From Cloeon dipterum (Eukaryota; Arthropoda; Insecta; Ephemeroptera; Baetidae), in assembly GCF_949628265.1 (NCBI RefSeq), contig NC_088787.1, positions 19,024,501 to 19,088,500 on the forward strand: 64,000 nt of DNA, written 5' to 3'. Under the pieces are notes generated by a model that was given only the letters and a program-made list of their open reading frames with translations, was not told the origin of the DNA and did not search any database. Below, in pieces: positions 1-12,200 of the stretch (its first letter is position 1; every line of letters begins with the position of its first letter). The translations under genes and the position numbers were made by a program.

Positions 1-3000
1 ATTCCCGTGCCAAAATTGCTTTGATGAGCTCACCGAGGTGCTGATCAAATTTTAATGAGCTCCCTTGCCTGATGTAGCGCTATTATTTTAACACAAAAGA
101 AATTTATATGAGTATCATGCACGGCGGAGTCTCTCCTAAGCAAGAAGCAAATTCAAGATGACGAACGGCGACCGTCGGCCTGAAACAATGGCCCACTCCC
201 CCATACATAGAGCAGCTTTTGTTTGCGACCAAAAGGAGCAATAACAATTTATCAACGAGCTTTAATTTGTGCCTCACGACCAGGAGGATTCGTTGGAATT
301 ATTTATTATTAGAGGCTCACACGGCGCGGATGAGATCCCGACCGACGCAGCGCAGCGCCGGTCGGCTGGAGCGAGTTCCAAGGCCAAGGCTGCCGAAAGA
401 GCGTTTGGTCATCCGCAATTATCTCAGGCTCACTCGCTCTTTCGTGAAAAATGGTGGAAAACGAGAGTGTTGCATAAGCAGCCCGCGTTGTCGTAAACCA
501 GGAAAACATGCCTCCGCGTGAGAAGCGATGGGCCAAAATGTCGGCACGAGCTCCCACGACCATTCAAAATTTGACTGCTTGAGAGAGAAGCTTCCCTTGA
601 TAATCGCAGAGAAACGTAATGGCGTGAAGTCTGCGATTTTTTTAATTGGACCAAATTAACTTGATTGCAGGTGAACTCTCTTTGTGGGTTTATTTCACAT
701 TATAGAATCTAGGAAGAGCAATCTTTATGACTAAAATATGAAATTTTCAAGTGTTAAAAAATAAAATAAATCTCTAAATAAAATGTGAAAATTTTCCAAG
801 GTTTTGACTGCTAGTATATTTGCCTACACCCGCCAACGAAGCGAGTTTGTGCCGTGAATTAGATCTTTTAATTTTTCTAAAATATTTGTTTGTTATTATT
901 CTCTTTGTTATTTTTTTTAATTATTTAAATACTGCGGTCGTAAAGTTTGACATAAATTTCATTTGATTTTGTATTATTCATTAATATCTTAGACGTTTTC
1001 AAACAGGTCTTTACTCCGTTAAATCCTTGCAAGTAAATTTTAAATTAATTAAATTTTCACTCAAAATGTGTTGTGTTCAAGCTGTAAAATTTCGTTGAAA
1101 ATTAGACCAAAAAATATATAGTTCAGACGTTATTCTAAGAAAAAATAACAACAGTTTTAACATCGAAAACACAGGTCTAGAAATGTAATTTTATATTTTT
1201 GATATCATTAAGAACAAAGTTTGTGTTAGTTTGTTCAACAATTTCTCAGGAAAAATGATTGAAAATAATCTGAGCCCTGACACCAGCAAAGAAGTATTAC
1301 TTTCAGGAGGTGTGAGTTGAACACAAATAAGTGCTATAAAATTCAAAGAAGGCTGATAGGAATGTGCGACCGTAATGACACCTAGTACAGACAAACAAAC
1401 ATAGTATATATTATAAAATTCCAAGAGCGTCGGTGCAGATATACTTTGCTGATATAACGCCCGGCTAATAGCGAGAAGGAAGCAATTTGTGATGCAAATG
1501 CACGTAGATGGACAATGAATATTGTATAATAGCAATAGCAAAATAAATAAGTAAATGCTGCTTAACAGGCCGCAGGAATGAGAATGAGGTGTGTGGGAAA
1601 AAAGTCACGCTTCACGGCTGCTGAATTTGATTCGCTACCAACGGAAGTGTATATATTTGTATTGTGCATGCGCCGAATGCGGCTCTCTGCACTCTGCCAA
1701 AGATCAACCCGCGTGCGCCGAGATGAATGAGTCGATTCGCGCGGCTATCTCTGATTTCTGAGCCGACCCTCGCCGGCTCAAGGTTGCATTCGCAGAAATG
1801 GATGGCCACCTCGAAGAGCACTATTTTCCTCCTTTTGGATTAATGACAGAGCCTGAAATCGGGCTCGTTAAACATAAAAGCCGTGGCTGCGGAAATTGGT
1901 GCACCAGTGATTGCTGCGTGGAAAGTGCGTCATCGTGGGCGACAGAGGCAAAAAAGCATCACGTTCACACACGTCTTTACACCTGGACAAAAGAAGAAGC
2001 AATCAACTTTTTTGGCCTTTTGATGGGGAAATTCGAGGCAATCGAAATGTCACGCAATTCACTGCTGACGTTTTCAATCAAGACGGAATTCCAAACGCTC
2101 GTGCTGTATCCTCGGATGATACAGGTGGGGAAGATTCTGTTTGAGAGCACTTTAAATCAATTTTACTGATTTTTCCTTAGGGAAATTTAATTTTGGGGGG
2201 GGGGGAATTTCATTTTCCTGCTGATTTTTGTTCAGTCTTTGGCTAGATCATATTTGCTCATAATTTCATTGATTGAATAAAAAATATTTGACCCAAACAG
2301 GAAGCAAATTCGAAGAAAATCTAATTATCTTTTTTGGGTCATGCAAATCAACCTTGAGTCGGTGCGCTGAAACGCATCAAAAGTGATCGAATTAGTGAAG
2401 AATCCCCTCTCATCTAACGATTCACCGTGGGGTTTTTCTTCCTGGTCGCTTTTTTTTGCCTAATTCACGGGCTCAAGCATAGTTCTCCTCTTTTCAATTT
2501 AATTGGCAGTGTCCGGTTTCCGTCCTTGATGATGCCATTGTCTTTTATCCGCGCCGCCGAATGCAGTCTGCGCTACATAGAGACATCTGCTTTTCGCCGC
2601 CACTATATTGTCTTGGCCTTCAACCTGACTGCTGAATGCGCGGTGCTACCTGACAGAAAATTACCCGCAGCAGTTGCGCCGAGCTCATTTGTTTGCAAAA
2701 GGCTCCTCGCGGGTTGTCGCAATCGAAATCACACGCGAATCGGATAAAATGGTGGAGAGAAGGCCCGCCGAACAGACCGGAGCCAAGTATTGCCAACAGC
2801 CAAGGCTGCAAAACGCGGTTTTCTAATGTGTCTGGACAGTGACTTTCGTTATATAGCTGAAAAAGCAGGATTGAAAATAATTTAGTAGATTTTTTACATC
2901 CTCGTAAAACATAAAATGAGCATAAGAACAATAAACACGAAATTTCTTCCTCTGCGTTTTTTGGCATTGAGCATAAATGCAACAATAAACAAACTCCAAA

Positions 3001-3250
3001 AGACTCCCAAAACCTTAAATTTTTACGCTGCTTACGAAAAAGGCCGAGCAGAAGTGACACAATTGGCTCAATCAAAGATCTAATTCCCTTTCTACGAGAG
3101 CAGTGCATTGTGTCCTGTCAAGCAGGCCTTGAATGAGATTATAGACCCTCCTTTGACAAGCCAGTGGCGAAAAAATGCGTGCTCATCCAAGTGTGAGCCT
3201 TAATTCTTTTTGTGCCTTTCCTAATTTGAGTTTTCGGTTTGTTTGGATTG
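1..3250. other. 5' flank of the SEA/LDLRa/SPH gene, no coding gene seen
   Basis: I find no ORF here with recognisable protein character. The stretch alternates AT-rich DNA with CpG-richer patches (about 120-560, 1610-1800 and 2510-2730), which could hold promoters or untranslated first exons of the plus-strand gene that follows. An 11-nt G run lies at 2195-2205. The acceptor at 3253-3254 (TTGACAG) means that at least one noncoding exon lies upstream of the coding start, but I could not fix it. Confidence 0.5.
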
Positions 3251-3275
3251 ACAGGCGTGACTCCAATCGGCCGCG

Positions 3276-6200
3276 ATGAGCGACACCGGCAGCTGCGGGG
3301 GCGGCAGTCAGCCCAGCGAGGGCAGCACCGCCTCCATGAAGGAGGACCACAGCATCATCACGGTGGACCAGAACGGCGAGCAGGAGCGCCTCACCACCGT
3401 CGTTATCTCCAGCACCGATCCGCAGTCCAACAGGTACGAAGATTGCACACTTTCACCCGATACTTCTGCTTGTGCTGGCAGACAGCACCTTTTTCCCTCC
3501 CCCGCGTTCAAATTGCTGCAATTGTCGCAAAGAATTGCACGTTTTTGCGTAATCGCCGCGCGGCCTGCTCTCTAAGGTGGCAATTGTTGTTTGGCAGCAG
3601 ACTTTTACTTCGAGTGATGGGTTATTATTAATTTTGAATCATGTCTGTGCCGTTCCAGTTTCTCTCTTGGTTCGGTTCATGAATTAGAAATGTAGAAATT
3701 GGTGCTGGAAACAATGGCGACCTTTGCAAAATTTTAGAATTAATATTTTTTCTCAATTCCATCAATCACAATGTGGCTGCCTGATGGCCTAGCCAACCTT
3801 TTGTGTGTGGAAAAAAATTCCACCTGAATCTAGTGCGCCAACGCCAACTCTTACTGTTTCATTAGTACGGCAGCATTCGAACGAGCATGGGTTGTGTAAA
3901 CGTCTAGCTCATCAAGCATTATTTGAGGTATAGAATTGGTTAAAAACGAAACTATTGGGGAAGTGGATTGTGTTAGCCTTCGTTTTTTATGTCTCTTAAT
4001 TGCATTAATCACTGCCTCTGTGCATTTGTCACGGAAATTCTGTCAGAATACTGTGTGCACGTTTGAGTTTAACCCTTACGTGATGAGAAAATTTGTTAGG
4101 AAAATTTGTTCTTGTGTTGATTATTTAATTTTGATAAATTGAACATTTATTCTCGACACCAAATTTAAGTATAAATTTAAAAACCTTTATTCCTTCATAA
4201 AATCCTTTTAATATTTTTTATTTATGATATGTTAGTTATTTTTGTTATGCCCTTTAAAGTTCAAATGCTATCTATCATTCTTGGAATAAAGACGCGTAGC
4301 AAGAAAAGTTGGATCTAATTCCACTAATACCAAAAACGACCCCAACAACAGTAAAGTAAAATGAAGCAATATTATAATTTGAGATTAATTATGCAAATTC
4401 ATTCCATGACTTGATTACTGCTCGTTGTTCTGTTATTTATAGAGAATTGCCAATTATGGAATGGTAGTAAAAAATAACGAGCAAAAATAATTTTTAAAAT
4501 TTGACATTAATTGTTTTATAGTTGTTTGTAGTTGTATATTAATTCTAATTTTTATTAAAGGGCTAAGATTGACAACCATCATACATGCCTGTCAAATTAA
4601 TTTGCATGATAAACGAGTCCCTTTTTTGGGTCCAGCAGAAAAGTATTTTCGAGAATTTATAAGCTCTCCTGACTGAAACATTGCAGAGAGCATTACGTAG
4701 TCAAATGCCGTTCATATTCAGATTTCAATCTAAGCACTAAATTTCAAAATGCCTTTTAGCCAAGAATTCCACTTGTCCTGCAATTCACTGAGTGAAACCA
4801 CGTCGAGGCGCATAATAGGAGATAAAATCGGTTTTGAGATATTTTAATTCGCGCGCAATTAAGACAAGGTGTCATTCGCTGCTATTTTTTGTTCCTCGCG
4901 CTGCGCGCAACAACTTTCTCGTTGCGTCACCGCACTTTTTGCTTTTCGTATTAATCTCGGCGGCAGGTGAGAGAGCGAGTTGCTGAAACGGGTTTTGTAC
5001 TTGTTTCGCGATTTGCATGCATGCAGCCGAAACTCAGTCAGGCGCCGCTTTTCCTTTCAGCAAAGAGTACGTTTCTTTGTCTAAATTTCTTGCCTCTGCG
5101 CGACGTGAGCGGAGGAAATATCATTATTGAAAAATGAAGGGTGCAATTGGCAAACAATATTCATTCAGTGGTTTGAACACGACCGGCGATAGTCGTGCGC
5201 GAAAGACGCAAGATTTTGGTATTACCATCCGCTCGAGGCGCTCATCCGAATTCGGGGAAGGAGCGTGAAGAATCGCGGTAAAAATCGCTCTCTTTTTTCA
5301 TTAATCAGATTTTCGATCGCAATGCTTAATTGCGTAAAGCTCGTCTTCGTTTTCATGCACCAACGAAGCGGCGACCAATTATTGCCGAAGCGCAGCGCGA
5401 TTACCGAGGAGTCGGTCGATCGAATTGCAAAAGATTAAACTCCGTCTCGTTAAGCGCATAGAGGAGTCGCAATTCATCTTCAACGAGGCCGATTTGCATT
5501 TAGAAATCGCTTATGCTAATAATAAAATCGACTTCCTTGTGCGGCCAAAAGACGCAGGTGCTACTGCTACTGCTGCTGGCGAGAAATCGTTACGGGGCAT
5601 CTGTAAAAGTGGAAGTGATCTCGCGTTTTCAATCCAGTTTATTGAGTCACCCGTTCATTCATGTGAGAGTTGTTTTGCTATTCCTAGACTCACGTATTTA
5701 GGCTCACGTAACCTGAAAAATCCTGCAGACGCGGTAGAATGTGTTTGTTATAAGTTGACCAAATTAACGCTTGCTACAGCACTTACCTATATACAAGACA
5801 AAATTTTTAAATTAAGACACAGGTCATAACTGGTAGTCTCTTGTGTATGCATCGTTGATATTTTTTCTCACGTTTGCTTGCCTGAATGACTTTAAAGCAG
5901 GTAAAATTCTTTTAGTTTTTTTTTCTTAAATTATCAATGTCCAGTGATCCGTCCCGTTTATAAAGGAAGAATTTCGTGACAAAAAATATACATGGGAGGT
6001 GAGAAATATGTGGAACCAAGTGAAATTATTATGCTTCAGAAGGCTGCAGGTTGAAGCAAAAACGCGAAAAACCTGTTGAGGTGGATTGTAAATTTGGGGG
6101 AAACGGCCACAGGATGCGTCAGTCGGTCAGTTCCACCTGGCTGCTTATTCGCCCCTGGAAGTTTGTTTGTGCAACGTTTACTCCAGTCTTGAGGATAAAG

Positions 6201-9200
6201 AGGGACGTTAACCAGCAGCCCCTTTAACCGGCGTGCCACACAAAATAAAGTTGACAATAAATGCTGAAAGGCAGCAATGCGTATTGTATTGTCACGTTCC
6301 ATGGGTAATCTATTGGCAGCTGATTGTGACAGAAAAATTTTTCTCTCACTCATTGTCAGCGGCGTCTGGCAAAGATTTTAGTCTCATCCATCGAAAAGTC
6401 GAGCAAATAGTAAATAGTCACGTGCGTGGTTGCATTGCTCTATCTCTGCTCAAAAAAATGCTTTAACTTTGACAATTACGAATGGGGGTCAAGATGAAAT
6501 AAAATAGAGAATAAGATTGATTGTTGTGCACACGCGCATAGCAAGCTGGCGGACAATATAATAAAACATGCGAGACTACATGCCGGCCGGTGCAATGGGA
6601 GATCAGCTTTCAAAAAGGGTTTATGCGAGAGTAACTGGGGGGTCTTGTCCTCATCCTGTCTCACCTGCCTGCATAGCTCGCTTTTATAACTTGACCCACT
6701 TTTTCCGCCTTTTGGTAACCCTCGAAAATTTATTCGTCCATTTCTTCTGATAAAATTTTATATAAAATTTAATCCATTATCAATTTTTCCCCATAGGAAC
6801 GGAATAGACAACATGGCATTCCAGCCTGAGACTGACAGCGAGAAACACTCCAAGCCGGCAGAGGCAGTAAACCTCGAGTTGGTGAACATGGCCCCTTTTG
6901 GCTCAGAAAAGGAGAAGACCAACGGCAACCACAACGGCCACTCGGTCGCTGAAATTCCCACCAAGAACGGCAAGTCCGAGGACTCGGCGTTCAGCAACGA
7001 CCCATACGACGAGTACTTTGTTCCAGTCAACGAGCATAGGAAATATATTAGGTTGGAAATAATTCACAATCGATTTGCATGCTTCAGTTTTTTCTTTTCA
7101 TTTTTGCCATTTATCAGATTGAGTTGTTACTATAATAAATTTTAGGGGTGTATTTTCCAGAGGAGAAAAACTGTATGTGACCAAAGACAGAAGAGAAAAG
7201 AAGAGCTGCAAGAAGCCGATCTGCTGCGGAATGACCCTCCTCATTCTGGCGGCGGTGATCTTCGTCGTCGTGCTTATATCAAGTAAGCGTGCTTGTTAAA
7301 TAAAACAGCTCTCCCGACGAGAGTTGGGCGCGGAGCGGAGTGATGGGTGCCAGGCTCAGTGCTGGAACTTAAATTCCTCTGGGCCCGGGTTCGATTCCGG
7401 TCCGCTCCTTTCGCTCTTGATTGGTTATGCATGGATTTCTTAATGATGAAAGAAAAAATTTATTCAGACATTCGAAGACTGATATTTGTGAGGTCAAATT
7501 TATTCTGAACGAAATTCATGATTTTTATTCGATTTTAATGCCATCATAAAATACCACTACTATAAAAATATTCGTAATCCCATTTTGTTTTAGCTGGTCA
7601 AATGAATCAAGAAAGTATGGCATCTAAAGAAAAGCTAAACACTGGCAGCATTGGTGGAGGTGTTGGAGTGAAAACCCCAGTAAGCACAAGCACTGCGCCA
7701 ACGATAGTCGTGCCTACAATCCCAACAGCAGCGCAACCTTTTGGTAAATTTAATTCATGCGAATTTTCGTGCAGGCTTTAATTTTATTTTTTAGTTCCAA
7801 GGGCCGTGGAAGGAATGTTAACAATAGACAGCATGGATTTCGACAATGATTTGTACGATTCGAACTCAATTAAATACAAAGAAATGGCAGCTAATTTAGA
7901 GGAAGAGGTTTGTTATGCAGAAATAAGTTTAAAAGTTTCAAAATTAAATTTTAAACAACTATTTTTAGATCAAAAGAGCGATCTTTGATCATCAGACCAT
8001 CAATTATGGATCATCTGACATTGTAATCAAAGTGCAGCAATTCACGTAAAGTTTTATTTAATTATGGTAATACAAATTAACTAAAAGCTCTTAAAACAGG
8101 CCTGGCAGTATCGTTGTTCGCTATAGAATTGCTTGGATTCCCAAAGCAAGTGAACCAACCTCCGACCCAATCAACAAGGATGACCTTCAAGCAAAGATGA
8201 CCGAATATTTGCGCAACAACGGCGGATACCTGTACATGTACAAAATCCACTCTCCTTCTGTCCAGTCCTCTTGTAAGCCTTATAACTGCTTTTTACATTG
8301 CTGTTTCCCTAACAAAGTCTATTTCAGTGATCATGAACGAATGCACAATGAACAACGGTGGTTGCTCCCATGAGTGTCACTTTGATTATAAGAGTTCTCT
8401 GAAAACGACTTGCTCATGCCCACCGGGACAAAAGCTTGGCTCTGACAAAGTAACCTGCATCCTAGATGTTGGTGAGTAATAAAAATTTAATCTTATTTTG
8501 ATATTGTTTTGTTTTGTTTGATATACAATTAATTGTTACAATATGAAATTTTAAATCAAACCATTTCAGTTCTCGAAGGTGACCATGACATGCACGATCA
8601 CCATGCTGACCACTCAACCACTGCCGAGCCAGAGCCAAAGTCTCTTGACCACGACCACGACCATGAATCCCACGCAGAGCCGGAACCTTCCAGCGAGCCC
8701 GAACCTACGAGTGACCACGATCACCATGATCATCACCATTATGGCTCTAACGCTGAACCTGAACCGTCAAGCGAGCCAGAGCCTTCTAGTGAACCTGAAC
8801 CGTCCAGTGAACCCACCAGTGATCACGATCACCACGACCATGATCACCACGACCATGATCACCATGACCACGACCACAAGGATCACTACCACGGATCCAA
8901 TGCCGAGCCTGAACCCTCCAGCGAACCTGAACCTTCAAGTGAACCCACGAGTGATCACGATCATCATGGCAATGTTCACCACAGTTCAACTGCTGAGCCT
9001 GAACCATCCAGCGAGCCTGAGCCAGATAGTGACGCTGCTAGAGGTCACGATCATCATGTGCATATCCACGCTGTTGAAAGCTCCAGCGCTGAGCCTGAAC
9101 CCTCTGTTGAGCCTGAGCCTTCAAGTGAGCCAACCAGCCATGTCTCAAGCAAGGATGATGACCACTCAAAGGCTGAGCCAGAGCCGTCAAGTGAGCCTGA

Positions 9201-12200
9201 ACCGCAAGGTGACCACGATTCAAAGGCTGAGCCTGAACCCTCAAGTGAGCCTGAAGCTAAGGAAGACTCGAAGGAGGAGCAAAAGTCTAGTGAGGTAAAG
9301 GCTGAGCCTGAACCAAGCGCGGAGCCTGAACCTAGCGCGGAGCCTGAACCTAGCGCGGAGCCTGAACCTAGCGCGGAGCCTGAACCAGCTAGCGTGGACC
9401 ACCACCACATAACTCCCGAAGAAATTCATCTCAGTATGCAGACAGGAGTAGTTTATTCAGAAAAGCCTGAAGCTGCGAGCGGGGACCACCATAATCATGA
9501 CCACCATGATCATGACTACCATCACCATGGACATGACCACCACCACTCAGTTGAGGAATCAAAGTCGCAGCCTGAACCACCTGCAGACTCCCATGAAGAG
9601 GAGCACTCCGTTTCAGAGGAAAAGAATTCCAGCGAGGGGCGCGGATTTGATGATTTCATCACTCGCTCTTTCCCAAAGGCGGAAATCGACACTGACTGGC
9701 ACAAGGATCATCATGAAAATGTCGACGACATTTCAAAAGACGTTGAAAATATCCATCTGGCCAACCATTACTTGAGTTCAAGCACCACGGAGAAGATGCC
9801 AGTAGAAAGCCATGAAGAGTCGAAAAATGTAGAAGACGCAGAAAAAGCAGCTGAAGTTGTTCCCGCTTCTGAAGATCACCATGTTGAGGAGCCCATGGTC
9901 CTTGAGGTTAAACCCATGATTGTAGAGGAGGAAAAGAAATCTGAGACCGATTCTTCTGAAAAGTCGGAGGAGTTGAAAGAGGAAATGTTAAGCGATAAGC
10001 ACAAGGAGGAGAAGGATGAAAGCCGGGACCCATCGCTGGAAGTAGAAGCTGTTTCAACTGTGGTAAAATCTGCTGAAGACAGCCTGGAAGTCCACAACCA
10101 GGTGCATCACGGCGAACCTGCTTTGCAGACGGGAGTTGTTTATTCAGCAGAAAATCCCGAAAAGGACGAAAATGCCACTGAGGCCGTTGAAGCTGACACT
10201 GAAAGCAGCTCTGGAGCCGACACTGAAAACCCTCTGATCGAAAACGAAACCGAAAAGAGCAGTGAGGAGATGAAAATGGAGGAAGTTTTCAGCTCATCCA
10301 CGGGAGCGCCTTCCACCACGGCGCACGCAATTTCATTGGAGCACAGTCCCACATCTGAGCCGGAAATAATTAAGACCGATGATTACGACGCCAAAAATGA
10401 TTTGCTAGCCAGCAGTGAAGATGAAAAGAACATTGCCCAAGAGCCAAAGTCACCCATGATTGATGATGGACTTGAGTCGGTTTTTCTCAACAGAGAACAA
10501 GTTCAAGTCACTTCCACGGTCGCTCCCAGCGCTGCTCGGGAAATCAAGGACGAAAATATTGAGCTGAACGATCTCTTTTCTAACGACAAGGAGGAGGTGT
10601 CTGAAAATCCCAAATCGCACTTTGAGCAGCCAAAAACCCAGGAGTCGAGGAAGCTCAATGATGCTGAAACCCCAGACAATGATTTTTCAGACGTGAAACA
10701 TAAATCCATCAAGAAAAAGGAAAAGGAGGAAACGCACTATGAAGTTGAGTTTGTGGAAAAGACCAAAAAGCTGGGAAAAGAGAAGTTTGAGAAAGACGAC
10801 GAAGCACTGAAGGATAAAAAGAAGATTATTGACAACGTAGAGAGCGAGAAACCCAAGGAGCCCGAGACAATCGTGAAAACTGAAGAGGTTGAAATCTCGG
10901 CTGAAAAACCAGAGGAACCTGCTGAATCAAAGGAGACGACTGAAGAAGTTTCTCCAACCACCATGAAGGCTGATGGCGTGGAGACTTCCTTTGATAACGG
11001 AGAGGGAAAGATTGATGTCAGATTCAACAGTAGCGAGGACGATATGCCGACGGAGCGCAACGACAAAAGCATGGAAGTAGCCGACTTTGGCACTGAAATC
11101 CCCATCAAGGAAAAGGAAGAGGAAGCCACTGAGGTGAGCATGTCGCAAGAGCAAGGCCTAGAAGAAAGCACTCCAACTGACGAGAAAAAAGCGGATCAGG
11201 ACATTAAAGATGAAGCAGTTAAGCCTGAGGGGAAGTTGATTGCCAGCGACGAAATTATTGCTTCTATCGAAAATGGAGCGGCAACCGAGGCCTCCACTGA
11301 CGAGGCCATGACCGATGTGGCCAACACAGATATGCCGTCCAGCACTGAAGCTTCTGTTTCGACAAGCGCGCCTGCCCCCGTCAAAGAGGCGGCCCCCGTC
11401 AGAGAGGCGGCCCCCGTCAGAGAGGCGGCCCCAGTTAGAGAGGAGCCTGAGCAACACATGGCCGTTGAACCCCCTGTGGCGCCTACTTTTTCTCGCTGCT
11501 CGACTGGACAGTTTGAATGTTTGAACGGCACCTCAACAAATGGACCTTGCATCAGTCAGTCTTCCAAGTGCGATTCGTTCAACGACTGTTCCGATGGCTC
11601 TGACGAATTTGGATGCATTGAAGACAAATGCCCAGGAAACTTCCAGGTAAAAATTATATTTCAATCCAATAATAATCACTTTTCTGTCATTTTTTATCAA
11701 AAATAATTTTTGAAAACAAGAATAAATTAGAATTTGCTTGTACTTCAAAGGGAAGGGTGCTTACATCAAAATAAAATTCATATTTTTTGGTTCTTTTCCC
11801 AGTGCTAGAAAAAAATGTTCAGAATATTTAAAGAAAAGCTATATTTTATTTTATAATTTCTTATTTTAGTTTATATTGCATTAGAATACCTCCCCTAAGT
11901 AAGTGTGTGTAGATTCGAATTTATTTTTGATAAAAATAAAATTTAATAAAACCTCGAATTTATATAAATAATCCCTGATTTCAGTGTGAGAGTGGACAGT
12001 GCTTGAAGAGACACCTCGTCTGCAACGGAATTGTTGACTGCTCGAATGACGGAAGTGATGAAAAGAATTGTGGTTAGTACTGAAAATTACGCATGACAAT
12101 ACTTTTGTCACATACGTAATGATTTTGCAGAAAAGTGGGAATGCAAGTTTGACGAAATGAAGTGCCCGTCTGGCAGGTGCATCCCTCTGTTGTGGCAGTG

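Noticed and set aside
219-2747. Short ORFs in the first 3 kb on both strands
   Set aside because: Compatible with chance in CpG-richer patches; no conserved motifs and no agreement with splice sites.
5425-5829. 134-codon plus-strand ORF in intron 1 of the SEA/SPH gene
   Set aside because: No domain, odd composition, and it lies inside a phase-confirmed intron.
8786-11552. Several long open frames on the minus strand opposite the low-complexity exon
   Set aside because: They mirror the repetitive coding sequence (Gly/Ser or Arg/Leu-rich products) and have no splice or protein-family support.
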